Origin: Polaribacter sp.
GTDB lineage: Bacteria; Bacteroidota; Bacteroidia; Flavobacteriales; Flavobacteriaceae
Assembly (NCBI RefSeq): GCF_024639685.1
Contig: NZ_JAHEHX010000021.1
Coordinates: 248,001-312,000 of the forward strand
DNA length: 64,000 nt
Reading direction: 5' to 3'
Numbering within the stretch: the first letter of the stretch is position 1; each line of letters starts with the position of its first letter. Below the pieces are notes generated by a model. It was not told where the DNA came from and did not search any database. It worked only from the letters and a program-made list of their open reading frames with translations. Shown piece by piece: positions 9,658-18,199 of the stretch. A program made the translations under genes and the position numbers.

Positions 9658-10381
9658 CAGTGGAAATTTTTATTAGTTGATACTTATTTTTTAAAATTTC
9701 ATTTTCAATATGATAAAATTCTTCTAAAGAAATAGATTTGAATTTTATAAAATCACCTGCTTTTGCAAAACAAGTTACCTCTTTTTCCAAATCAAAAAAG
9801 TGTATTGGTGTTTTCCCAATAATATTCCAACCACCAGCAGATACATTAGGGTAGACACCAGTTTGCATACCTCCTATTCCAACTGCCCCCTTAACAACAT
9901 TCAATCTTGGATTGGGTTTTCTATCAAAATAGAGTCGTTCATTTAAACCTCCTAGATAAAGAAAACCTGGTAAAAAACCTATAAAGTAAATTTTGTAAAC
10001 TACCTCTGAATGTAGGTTTATAATTTCTTGAATATCTAAATTTGATTTTTGTGATATTTCTTTAAGATCTATTCCAAATTCTAAATCATAACAAACAGGA
10101 ATTTCCCATTGATAATATTTTTGTTCTTTTATATTTTGTGTTGATTTATATTCTGTTTTTAGAATAGATACTTGTTTTTTAAAGTCATTAATATAACTTC
10201 TAAAAATGACCGTTAAAGAATTATACCCTTGAATTAAATCTATAAAATCAACATTTTTATTTACTAGAAGTTTTTCTTTATAAATCAAAATATCATTCAA
10301 AATGAAATCATCAATTACTGACTTCCATTCTATCAAAATTGCCTTTTCCCCAAATCGCTTATATGTTAGATTTTCAGCCAA
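9650..10381 (-). CDS. pxpB: 5-oxoprolinase subunit B (KipI family)
   Basis: 243 residues. KipI-family hallmarks are PVCYDLEFGIDLKEIS, then FIGFLPGFLYLGGL, and GAVGIGGMQTGVYPNVSAGG with WNIIGKTP. It forms the ATP-using part of 5-oxoprolinase with PxpC. It overlaps pxpA by 8 bp upstream and pxpC by 8 bp downstream, so all three are translationally coupled in the order A-B-C. KipI in Bacillus was first described as a histidine-kinase inhibitor; the metabolic role is the better supported one for a complete pxpABC cluster. Confidence 0.93.
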   Translation of the reverse strand: MAENLTYKRFGEKAILIEWKSVIDDFILNDILIYKEKLLVNKNVDFIDLIQGYNSLTVIFRSYINDFKKQVSILKTEYKSTQNIKEQKYYQWEIPVCYDLEFGIDLKEISQKSNLDIQEIINLHSEVVYKIYFIGFLPGFLYLGGLNERLYFDRKPNPRLNVVKGAVGIGGMQTGVYPNVSAGGWNIIGKTPIHFFDLEKEVTCFAKAGDFIKFKSISLEEFYHIENEILKNKYQLIKISTDA

Positions 10382-11105
10382 TTGTATATTCTTCTTTTTT
10401 TAAATTTTGATATAAAAATTTTAAAATTTCTAGTGCATTTTCAGTATCACTATGCACACAAAACGTATCTACTTTTATTTCTTTTTCTAAACCAGAAACA
10501 GTTTTCACCTTATTTCTTTTAACCATATTAAAAACATGTTTAAAAACTTTTTTTTCATTAACCAATAATGCGTTTTTTTCTTTTCTAGAAAGCAAGGTTA
10601 AATTATCAGTATAGTTTCTGTCAGCAAAAACTTCATATTTTATTTTTATGTTATTTGCTATAGCAACTCTCTCTATTACAGATTGATAAGGAACATACAA
10701 ATATGAATATTTTAGATAATCTTTAATGATTTCAATAAAAATATTTGCTAATTTTTCATCAATAGCTACTGCATTGTACAATGCTCCATGAGGTTTTATA
10801 TGATGAAATTCTGCTCCAAAATAAGACAATCGAGTTAAAAAAAAATCAAGCTGATTTTGAATACTAATTTTTAATTCTTCACTTGAAATTTTTATCAATT
10901 TTCTACCGAAATTCACTTTATCAGGAAAAGATGGATGTGCACCAATCTTAACATTATTTTCTATAGCTAATTTTATAGTTTTATCAATTGAATGTTGATC
11001 ACCAAAGTGTCCTCCACAAGCTATATTACAAGATGAAATATATGACATTATTAAATGTTCATTTAATACTCCTTCTCCAACATCACAATTAATATCAATC
11101 TTCAT
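10374..11105 (-). CDS. pxpA: 5-oxoprolinase subunit A (LamB/YcsF family)
   Basis: 243 residues. It opens MKIDINCDVGEG and has SCNIACGGHFGDQHSIDKTI, IGAHPSFPDKVNFGRK and HHIKPHGALYNAVA, the conserved His/Asp motifs of the LamB/YcsF family. It is the subunit thought to bind and activate pyroglutamate in the PxpABC complex. It lies 1 bp downstream of the NRAMP-fold transporter gene, whose product is therefore a good candidate for bringing in the substrate. Confidence 0.94.
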   Translation of the reverse strand: MKIDINCDVGEGVLNEHLIMSYISSCNIACGGHFGDQHSIDKTIKLAIENNVKIGAHPSFPDKVNFGRKLIKISSEELKISIQNQLDFFLTRLSYFGAEFHHIKPHGALYNAVAIDEKLANIFIEIIKDYLKYSYLYVPYQSVIERVAIANNIKIKYEVFADRNYTDNLTLLSRKEKNALLVNEKKVFKHVFNMVKRNKVKTVSGLEKEIKVDTFCVHSDTENALEILKFLYQNLKKEEYTIG

Positions 11106-11106
11106 T

Positions 11107-12333
11107 TTATAATAAATTAAACACTTTCAAAATTCCTTTTGCCCCTAAAAAGACAGTAATAGCTATAATGATAAACCCTAAAACATTTTGTTTTTTTGTA
11201 TTTACAAAACTTCCTAAGACATTCTTTTTATTCATAATCCATAATAAAATTCCAGCAATTAATGGTAAAAGCATTCCATTAGCAACTTGAGCAAATTTTA
11301 TAATTTCAATAGGTTTAATACCAATTGAAGAAAATAAAACACCTAAAAATAAAATAACCATCCAAACTGCTCTAAAAGATTTTGATTGCATGTTACCTTT
11401 AAAACCCAAACAACCCTTAGCTACATAAGCAGCAGCTAAAGGTGCAGTAATAGCAGAAGTAATTCCTGCTGCAAATAAACCTAAAGCTAAAAAGTATTTT
11501 GCAAATTCACCATATAAAGGAGCTAATCCTTCCGCTAAATCTGCTACATTTAAAATATCTTTTGATGGAATAGATGCAGCAGAAACAATTATAGCCATGG
11601 AAACTAATCCTCCTAAAACAATAGAAACAATGGTATCTTTTTTAGCTAATAAAACATCTTCTTTTTTCTTCCATCTTTCTTTTACCAAAGAAGCATGTAA
11701 AAACAAATTATAGGGAACCACTGTAGTTCCAATTAAACCAATTATAGTTAGTAAACTTTTCTCAGGAAATTTAGGAACAAACATTCCTTTTAAAATTTGT
11801 AAAATACTTGGTTTAGTAACAACTGCTGTAATTAAAAACGAAAAACTCATCAATAACACTAAAGTGACTAATGCTTTTTCTAAAAATTTATAATTACCAA
11901 TATATAAGAGAACAAAAGCAATAAGCCCTATAATGATACTCATAAAGTTGATAGAAAAGTTACCAAAAATGAATTTGAATTCTCCAAAAACAGTTTCTAA
12001 TCCTAAAATTCCTCCACTAATATTTCCTGCTTCATAAGAAGCGTTTCCAATTACAATTGCTGATAAAATTAAAATAGTAATAAACTGTTTTAAAAAAGGA
12101 ATTCTTATTTCTTCTCTTATAACTTCTGATAATCCTTTTTGGGAAATAATACCTAATCTTGCTGCCATCTCTTGTAAAATAATGGTCGCAATTATAGACA
12201 ATAACATTGCCCATAATAAATTAAATCCAAAATTGACACCAGCTAAAGTACATAATGTAACTGTTCCTGGGCCAATAAATGCTGCTGCAACTAAAGTTCC
12301 TGGGCCAACATTTCGAATCCATTTTATTATCAT
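11107..12333 (-). CDS. NRAMP-fold transporter lacking the DPGN metal-binding motif (YcsG-like)
   Basis: 408 residues, about 11 membrane helices. The overall alignment to NRAMP is clear: GPGTLVAAAFIGPGTVTLCT matches the first helix, but the metal ligands D and N of DPGN are G and T here (GPGT). The helix-6 motif MPHN is VPYN. It is the first gene of the pxp operon, ending 1 bp before pxpA. Bacillus subtilis has the same association (ycsG beside ycsF, kipI, kipA). With the ligands gone, Mn2+ or Fe2+ transport is unlikely; pyroglutamate or another small organic solute is a reasonable inference. Automatic annotation as a divalent-metal transporter would be doubtful. Confidence 0.85.
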   Translation of the reverse strand: MIIKWIRNVGPGTLVAAAFIGPGTVTLCTLAGVNFGFNLLWAMLLSIIATIILQEMAARLGIISQKGLSEVIREEIRIPFLKQFITILILSAIVIGNASYEAGNISGGILGLETVFGEFKFIFGNFSINFMSIIIGLIAFVLLYIGNYKFLEKALVTLVLLMSFSFLITAVVTKPSILQILKGMFVPKFPEKSLLTIIGLIGTTVVPYNLFLHASLVKERWKKKEDVLLAKKDTIVSIVLGGLVSMAIIVSAASIPSKDILNVADLAEGLAPLYGEFAKYFLALGLFAAGITSAITAPLAAAYVAKGCLGFKGNMQSKSFRAVWMVILFLGVLFSSIGIKPIEIIKFAQVANGMLLPLIAGILLWIMNKKNVLGSFVNTKKQNVLGFIIIAITVFLGAKGILKVFNLL

Positions 12334-12380
12334 AAAAAGTCTATTTAATTTTCTGAATAAATATACTTTTTTAAAAAGAA

Positions 12381-12404
12381 AAACACCTCAAAATTGAGGT
12401 GTTT
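12381..12404 (-). terminator. Terminator after pckA
   Basis: 10-bp stem (12381-12390 with 12395-12404) with a 4-nt loop and a T-rich tail on the minus strand; between the pckA stop and the transporter start. Confidence 0.75.
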
Positions 12405-12429
12405 ATATTATTTAAAAAACTTTTATATA

Positions 12430-14040
12430 TTAATAAGCATATCTTTGAGGACCACCTCTTCTAATTTCTTCACTTGCAAATTCTTCAAACTGTTTAAAGT
12501 TATTTCTAAATGCATTCGATAATTTAAAGGCAGTTTCGTAATAAGCATCATCATTATTCCAAGTTGCTCTCGGACTTAATAATTCTGTTGGCACTCCAGG
12601 GCAAGATCTTGGTTGTGCAACACCAAATACTGAGTGAATATGGTAATCTTCATAAGTATAATCTTTTAAATCTCCATTTAACACAGCAGTAATCATTGCT
12701 CTAGTATATTTTAATGGCATTCTTCTACCTACACCATATTTACCTCCAGACCATCCTGTGTTTACCAACCAAACGTTTACGCCAGCCTCTGTCATTTTTT
12801 TACTTAGCATTTCTGCATACTTAGTAGGATGTAAAGGCATAAATGGCGCTCCAAAACAAGCTGAAAAACTTGGTACTGGTTCTGTTACACCTGCTTCTGT
12901 ACCTGCTACTTTTGCTGTATAACCAGAGATAAAGTGATACGCTGCTTGACTAGGTGTTAATTTAGATATTGGAGGTAGTACACCAAATGCATCTGCTGTT
13001 AAAAAGAAGATGTTTTTCGGGTTTTTACCAATAGATGGTTTCTGAATATTATTTATATGATAAATAGGGTAACTAACTCTTGTATTTTGGGTAATTGAAG
13101 TGTCTGAAAAATCGACAGCTCCGTTATCATCCATAATTACATTCTCTAAAATTGCACCTTTCTTAATTGCAGAAAAGATTTCTGGTTCTTGTTCTTGTGA
13201 TAAGTTAATCACCTTTGCATAACAACCTCCTTCAAAATTAAAAACGGTGTTTTCTGCTGTCCAGCCATGTTCATCATCTCCAATTAAACTCCTATTTGGG
13301 TCTGTAGATAACGTAGTTTTACCAGTACCAGATAAACCAAAGAAAATAGCTGTATCTCCCTCTTTACCTACGTTTGCAGAACAGTGCATAGGTAATATAT
13401 TCTTATAAACTGGTAATATAAAATTAAGAGCATAAAAAATACCTTTTTTAATTTCACCTGTGTAACCTGTACCACCAATTAAAGCAATCTTCTTAGAAAA
13501 GTTTAAAATTGAAAAATTATGCTGACGAGTTCCATCTACAGCAGCATCTGCCATAAAACCTGGGGCATTAATTACTGTCCATTCAGGAGTAAAGTTTTGT
13601 AACTCATCTTCTGTTGGCCTTAAGAACATGTTGTAAGCAAACATGTTGCTCCAAGGATATTCATTAACCACTCTAATATTTAATTTGTAATTTTCGTCTA
13701 CACAAGCATAACTATCTCTTACAAATATTTCTTTTTCCGATAAATAATTGACAACCTTATTATAAAGGCTATCGAATTTATTATCATCAAAAGGTAAATT
13801 AATGTTACTCCAATAAACTTCGTCTTTTGTAATTTCATCTTTTACAATAAAACGATCCATAGGTGAACGCCCTGTAAATTCACCTGTATTTATAGCAATT
13901 GCGCCTAAAGATGATTCTACTCCTTGTTCTTTCTGTAAAGTTACTTGATGTAATTCGTTAGAAGTTAATTGATAACGAATTGTTGCATTTTTTATTCCTA
14001 GACTATTTAACGAAATCGATTTCGTATTTATATCTACCAT
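12430..14040 (-). CDS. pckA: Phosphoenolpyruvate carboxykinase (ATP)
   Basis: 536 residues. Near residue 235 is the kinase loop GLSGTGKTTLS, followed by GDDEHGW (metal and nucleotide binding). EFTGRSPMDRF near the N-terminus binds oxaloacetate, and FMPLHPTKYAEML with WLVNTGWSGGKYG lies in the C-terminal half. It converts oxaloacetate to PEP for gluconeogenesis, or runs in reverse as an anaplerotic step. It is transcribed alone, with a terminator 26 bp after its stop. Confidence 0.97.
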   Translation of the reverse strand: MVDINTKSISLNSLGIKNATIRYQLTSNELHQVTLQKEQGVESSLGAIAINTGEFTGRSPMDRFIVKDEITKDEVYWSNINLPFDDNKFDSLYNKVVNYLSEKEIFVRDSYACVDENYKLNIRVVNEYPWSNMFAYNMFLRPTEDELQNFTPEWTVINAPGFMADAAVDGTRQHNFSILNFSKKIALIGGTGYTGEIKKGIFYALNFILPVYKNILPMHCSANVGKEGDTAIFFGLSGTGKTTLSTDPNRSLIGDDEHGWTAENTVFNFEGGCYAKVINLSQEQEPEIFSAIKKGAILENVIMDDNGAVDFSDTSITQNTRVSYPIYHINNIQKPSIGKNPKNIFFLTADAFGVLPPISKLTPSQAAYHFISGYTAKVAGTEAGVTEPVPSFSACFGAPFMPLHPTKYAEMLSKKMTEAGVNVWLVNTGWSGGKYGVGRRMPLKYTRAMITAVLNGDLKDYTYEDYHIHSVFGVAQPRSCPGVPTELLSPRATWNNDDAYYETAFKLSNAFRNNFKQFEEFASEEIRRGGPQRYAY

Positions 14041-14124
14041 ATCAATATTTTTTTATTTTTATAAGTAACAAAACTAATGAATATTTTAAAACAACGTGAT
14101 TATTAGAAAATATTTACGTATTTT

Positions 14125-14505
14125 TTAATTATTTTTTATTTTTTTTACGAATACTATAATTATTAAAAGCCAAGCAATTATAAAAAACAAACCTCCTAAA
14201 GGTGTTGTAAACCAAATAGATTTTGCAGTTATAGAGGTTAATTGTATGCAATAGATAGATCCTGAAAACAATATAATACCTGAAAATAAAAGATAACTTA
14301 TGGTATTTTTTTGCTTTTCTGTAAATCCATCATAAAGGTTAATAATAAGCAGTATTATTACATGATACATCTGATAACGAACTGCAGTTTCAAAACTCTG
14401 TAAACTTTCTTGGGTTAAGGTTCCCTTTAAAGCATGTGCTCCAAAAGCACCTAGAATAACAGCGGACAATCCCAAAAAAGAAGCAATAACTATATTTTTA
14501 AACAT
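14125..14505 (-). CDS. DUF423 family small membrane protein
   Basis: 126 residues with four predicted membrane helices. The opening ASFLGLSAVILGAFGAHALK and FETAVRYQMYHVI are hallmarks of DUF423 (E. coli YgdD, Bacillus YwdK). No function is established. It is divergent from the saccharopine-dehydrogenase-like gene; only 72 bp separate the two start codons, so their promoters must overlap. Confidence 0.88.
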   Translation of the reverse strand: MFKNIVIASFLGLSAVILGAFGAHALKGTLTQESLQSFETAVRYQMYHVIILLIINLYDGFTEKQKNTISYLLFSGIILFSGSIYCIQLTSITAKSIWFTTPLGGLFFIIAWLLIIIVFVKKIKNN

Positions 14506-14577
14506 TTTTATTTGTTTTTGTTATATTTTAAACAATTATATTATCTTCGTTTATATATCAAAAATACGTTTTATTTC

Positions 14578-15945
14578 ATGAAAAAAATTTTGATTATTGG
14601 TTCTGGAAAATCGAGTTCATCTCTTATTAAATACTTATTAGACAAAGCTGACAAAGAAAATCTGTTTTTAACGATTGGAGATTTAGACATTAAGAATGCT
14701 AAGAAATTGGTTAATAATCATAAAAAAACCAATGTTATTCAGTTTGATGTATTTAACGATAATCAAAGACAGCATGAAATTAAAAATTCTGATTTAGTAA
14801 TTTCTATGTTGCCTGCAAGATTCCACATAGAAGTAGCAAAAGATTGTATTACATTTAAAAAACACATGGTTACTGCATCTTATATTTCTAAAGAGATTCA
14901 AGCATTAAATGAACAAGCCAAAGAAAATAATCTCATTTTTATGAATGAGATAGGCTTAGATCCTGGTTTAGATCATATGAGTGCCATTAAAGTGATCGAT
15001 TCTATCAGAGAAAGAAGTGGAAAACTATTATTATTTGAATCTTTTTGTGGAGGATTGGTTGCTCCAGAAAGTGATACTAATCTATGGAATTATAAATTTA
15101 CTTGGAATCCTAGAAATGTGGTTTTAGCAGGTCAAGGAGGAGCAGCTATGTTTATTCAAGAAAGTACTTATAAATACATTCCTTATCATAAATTATTTAG
15201 AAGAACTGAATTCTTAAAAATAGAAGATAAAAGGTATGAAGCATATGCTAATAGAGATTCGTTAAAATATAGAAATATGTATGGTTTAGATAATATACCA
15301 ACCATGTATAGAGGCACTATTAGAAAGATTGGATTTTCTAGAGCATGGAACATTTTTATTCAATTAGGTATGACAGATGATTCTTACACAATAGAAGGTT
15401 CTGAAAACATGAGTTATCGTGATTTTGTAAACTTATTCTTGGCTTATTCGCCTTCTGATTCTGTAGAGCTAAAATTGCGCTCTTACTTAAAGATTGATCA
15501 AGATGATATTATGTGGGAAAAATTAGTAGAATTGGGTTTATTTAATCCAAAGAAAAAAGTGAAACTCAAAAATGCAACTCCTGCTCAAATCCTACAAAAA
15601 ATATTAGAAGATTCTTGGACCCTAAAAAGTGATGACAAAGACATGATTGTTATGCAGCATTTATTTGGATACGAATTAAATAATAATAAAAAACAGATAG
15701 AAAGCAGCTTGGTTGTTAAAGGAGAAAATCAAACCTATACTGCAATGGCTAAAACAGTAGGTTTACCTGTTGCTATTGCTGCTTTAAAAATATTAAAAGG
15801 AGAAATAAAAACTCCTGGGGTTCAATTGCCAATTCGTAAAGAGGTCTACGAGCCAATTTTAAAAGAACTTGAAAATTATGGCATCACTTTTAAAGAAAAA
15901 GAAGTTCCTTATTTAGGATATAACCCTAATCATGTTAGAGGATAA
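14578..15945 (+). CDS. Saccharopine dehydrogenase-like oxidoreductase
   Basis: 455 residues from the ATG at 14578, chosen over an upstream in-frame codon because MKKILIIGSGKSSSSLIKYL starts directly with the Rossmann strand. The GSGKSS loop and later DLVISMLPARFH fit the NADP-binding saccharopine dehydrogenase domain; EIGLDPGLDHMSAIKVID and SFCGGLVAPESDTN fit its C-terminal catalytic domain. Family members interconvert saccharopine and amino acids in lysine catabolism or make related opine-like bonds; the substrate here is uncertain. Its stop codon directly abuts the stop of trmN6 on the other strand, with no intergenic base. Confidence 0.85.
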   Translation: MKKILIIGSGKSSSSLIKYLLDKADKENLFLTIGDLDIKNAKKLVNNHKKTNVIQFDVFNDNQRQHEIKNSDLVISMLPARFHIEVAKDCITFKKHMVTASYISKEIQALNEQAKENNLIFMNEIGLDPGLDHMSAIKVIDSIRERSGKLLLFESFCGGLVAPESDTNLWNYKFTWNPRNVVLAGQGGAAMFIQESTYKYIPYHKLFRRTEFLKIEDKRYEAYANRDSLKYRNMYGLDNIPTMYRGTIRKIGFSRAWNIFIQLGMTDDSYTIEGSENMSYRDFVNLFLAYSPSDSVELKLRSYLKIDQDDIMWEKLVELGLFNPKKKVKLKNATPAQILQKILEDSWTLKSDDKDMIVMQHLFGYELNNNKKQIESSLVVKGENQTYTAMAKTVGLPVAIAALKILKGEIKTPGVQLPIRKEVYEPILKELENYGITFKEKEVPYLGYNPNHVRG

Positions 15946-16671
15946 TTACATTTTTAAATAAAACTCTTTCGTTAAAGATACATAGGCTTCTGTGTATTTA
16001 TGTCTTTCAGTTTCAATAATTAGTTCTTGAATATCAATGGCACTTTGGTGAAAAGAAAACTCTAGTAAACTGCGCTTAACAGTGGATGTCTTATTGCCCT
16101 TTACATGACAGATTCGATTAACGTACAAACCTTGTTTTTTTGCTAATTCTATAAATGTGACCTCCTCTTTTCTAGGAATTATAGTAGAGAAACATCCATC
16201 ATCATTCAATATCATTGCAACACCTTTTAATAAATCTTCAAATGACAAAGAAGATGTAAATCTTGCTTTATTTCTAGAATCGTTACCTGTTTCAAAATCA
16301 TCTGAATAAAAAGGAGGATTAGATACAACTAAACCATAACTTTCCTCTTCCTCTTCAATTTCGGTAGCAAAATCAGTAAAATCAGAATGATAACAAAATA
16401 AGCGATCACTCCAGTCTGAACCTTCAAAATTCTCTACAGTTTGCTCATAAGCATCAACATCAAGTTCTACTGCGTCAATTGTAAAAGCTTCAGAACGTTG
16501 AGCCATAATTAAACTAATAACTCCTGTACCTGTACCAATATCGAGTATAGATTCTATATCATTAGTAACAGAACACCAAGCACCCAAAAGAACTCCATCA
16601 GTTCCAATTTTCATTGCGGTTTTATTTTGGTGAACCGTAAACTCTTTAAAATGAAAAGGCTTGCTACTCAT
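15946..16671 (-). CDS. trmN6: tRNA1(Val) A37 N6-methyltransferase (TrmN6/YfiC-like)
   Basis: 241 residues. SAM-binding motif I reads ILDIGTGTGVISLIMAQR and the adenine-N6 catalytic motif reads SNPPFYSD (NPPF near residue 117). The opening FHFKEFTVHQNKTAMKIGTD is typical of the YfiC family, which methylates A37 of tRNA1(Val). The assignment to this tRNA position rests on family membership. It follows rimM on the same strand with a 127-bp gap and converges on the saccharopine-dehydrogenase-like gene. Confidence 0.88.
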   Translation of the reverse strand: MSSKPFHFKEFTVHQNKTAMKIGTDGVLLGAWCSVTNDIESILDIGTGTGVISLIMAQRSEAFTIDAVELDVDAYEQTVENFEGSDWSDRLFCYHSDFTDFATEIEEEEESYGLVVSNPPFYSDDFETGNDSRNKARFTSSLSFEDLLKGVAMILNDDGCFSTIIPRKEEVTFIELAKKQGLYVNRICHVKGNKTSTVKRSLLEFSFHQSAIDIQELIIETERHKYTEAYVSLTKEFYLKM

Positions 16672-16798
16672 AGACTTTTAATTTCAACAAAATTAAGCTA
16701 TTCAAAAAAAATGCTCCTAAAAAGAAAAATGGAAATGCAAATAAGTTTGCAAAGATTCACTTTAATTTTAGAATTCCTTAGTAATTATAAGAATTTCT

Positions 16799-17329
16799 TT
16801 ATGAATTTAGATATAGATCGATTAAACCGGTTGGTGTCTCTACTTCTATTTTTTTATGAATTCTGTCTACTTTTTTAATAAAGTTATCAATCATAGGTAT
16901 AAAGATTTCTTTCTCGTCTTTATTTATTTCAAATAAAGGCTGAGCAGCTTTATCATTTATATGAACTATGACACCAACATAACCAAAATTTATATCGATT
17001 ACCTGAAAACCAATAACTTCATGATAATAAAACTTATCTCCTGAGAGTTTCGGCAATAAGTCTAAAGGCAAATAAATTCCACATTTTAAAATAGAATCGG
17101 CCTCTTCTTCAGAATAAATGTCTTCGAATTGTACACGTAATTGATTCCCTTTATGAAGAGAGCTTTTTTCAATAAAAAATGGAACCAGGTTTGTGCCAAA
17201 TTCGACATAAACTGATTCCATATTTTTATACAACTCGGGCTCGTCTGTATCTAGTTTGATAACAACTTCACCCTTAAAACTATATTTTGTTACGATTCTG
17301 CCTAAATAAAAACACTCTTCTTTACGCAT
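16799..17329 (-). CDS. rimM: 16S rRNA processing protein RimM
   Basis: 176 residues. The N-terminal barrel domain begins FYLGRIVTKYSFKGEVVIKL; the PRC-barrel domain follows (FYYHEVIGFQVIDI and IFIPMIDNFIKKVD). RimM binds S19 and assists maturation of the 30S head. It lies 14 bp downstream of rpsP, the conserved rpsP-rimM order found across bacteria, and is presumably controlled from the same leader. Confidence 0.94.
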   Translation of the reverse strand: MRKEECFYLGRIVTKYSFKGEVVIKLDTDEPELYKNMESVYVEFGTNLVPFFIEKSSLHKGNQLRVQFEDIYSEEEADSILKCGIYLPLDLLPKLSGDKFYYHEVIGFQVIDINFGYVGVIVHINDKAAQPLFEINKDEKEIFIPMIDNFIKKVDRIHKKIEVETPTGLIDLYLNS

Positions 17330-17343
17330 ACCGTATAAAAGTT

Positions 17344-17889
17344 TTATTCAGCTGATTTTTCTTCCTCAGAAGTAGCTACTTCTTCAGTTTCTGTAGTTTC
17401 TTCAGTAGCAGCTTCTGCTTCTTCAGTTACTTCTTCTACTTCTGGTAATGCAGCAGCAATTCTTGCTTCGTTAACTGCTTTTTCAGCTTCTAAAGCTTTT
17501 GCTTTAGCATCAGCTTCTACTTTTGCTAACTTTTCTTCTTTGCTAGAAACTTTACTTGTCTTCTCTTCTACCCAAGCATTAAACTTTTCTTCTGCTTGTT
17601 CTTCAGTTAAAGCACCTTTTCTTACACCACCAACTAAATGGTTTTTTAGCATTGCACCTTTGTAAGATAATATTGCTTTTGCAGTGTCAGTTGGCTGAGC
17701 TCCACTCTGTAACCATTTTACAGCACCATCAACATCTAAGTTAATTTCTGCTGGGTTTACATTCGGATTATAGGTACCTATTTTTTCTAAATAACGACCA
17801 TCTCTTTTTGAACGTGAATCTGCAGCAACTATCCAATAAAATGGTTTGCCTTTTTTACCATGTCTTTGTAATCTAATTTTTACTGGCAT
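17344..17889 (-). CDS. rpsP: 30S ribosomal protein S16 with long acidic C-terminal extension
   Basis: 181 residues, about twice the usual S16 length. Residues 1-80 are canonical (MPVKIRLQRHGKKGKPFYWI, then RDGRYLEKIGTYNP and GAQPTDTAKAIL). The rest is a low-complexity Lys/Ala/Glu-rich tail, a feature I recall in other Bacteroidota S16 proteins; its role is unknown. S16 binds 16S rRNA early in 30S assembly. It is the first gene of rpsP-rimM and is preceded by a structured 5' leader (see 17905-17951). Confidence 0.96.
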   Translation of the reverse strand: MPVKIRLQRHGKKGKPFYWIVAADSRSKRDGRYLEKIGTYNPNVNPAEINLDVDGAVKWLQSGAQPTDTAKAILSYKGAMLKNHLVGGVRKGALTEEQAEEKFNAWVEEKTSKVSSKEEKLAKVEADAKAKALEAEKAVNEARIAAALPEVEEVTEEAEAATEETTETEEVATSEEEKSAE

Positions 17890-17904
17890 TCTTATTAATT
17901 TTTT

Positions 17905-17951
17905 AAGGTTCTCGACCTTGGTTATTAAAAATCTTATTATCTCGTAATAAG
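17905..17951 (-). promoter_or_regulatory. Structured 5' leader of rpsP: two hairpins with identical CGAGA loops
   Basis: In the minus-strand transcript the first hairpin is CTTATTA-CGAGA-TAATAAG (17951 to 17933) and the second is AAGGT-CGAGA-ACCTT (17919 to 17905). The stems differ but both close the same five-base loop, 13 nt apart, between the promoter and the S16 start codon. Ribosomal-protein mRNAs often carry binding sites for their own product, so S16 feedback control is a reasonable inference. I cannot check whether this is an already catalogued leader. Confidence 0.5.
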
Positions 17952-17957
17952 CGAGCG

Positions 17958-17990
17958 CAAATTTACAATTTTCTTTTTAATAAAAACCAA
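17958..17990 (-). promoter_or_regulatory. Promoter of rpsP-rimM (TTG-N22-TAAATTTG)
   Basis: Minus-strand -7 box TAAATTTG at 17965-17958 and -33 TTG at 17990-17988, 22 bp apart. It places the transcript start just before the first leader hairpin. The remainder of the 310-bp gap to dnaE (17991-18199) shows no gene or clear structure. Confidence 0.6.
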
Positions 17991-18199
17991 TTATAATACA
18001 TATAATATATTCATTATCAGCATTCACTCTCATAAAAAAAATAGAACTTGAATATATTGAAGGTTATAGAGTAATAAAGCTTCTATAAAAATTTACTAAA
18101 ATTCTTTTATTGTTGATAAGTCTAAACAACTTATATCAGTAAAATTTAAGTTGTTTTTGTACATTTAATATTCCTTAATTATACTAGATAAAATCGTTT

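Noticed and set aside
11107-12333. Annotation as a Mn2+/Fe2+ transporter (MntH)
   Set aside because: The DPGN and MPHN ligands are replaced, and the gene is coupled to 5-oxoprolinase genes.
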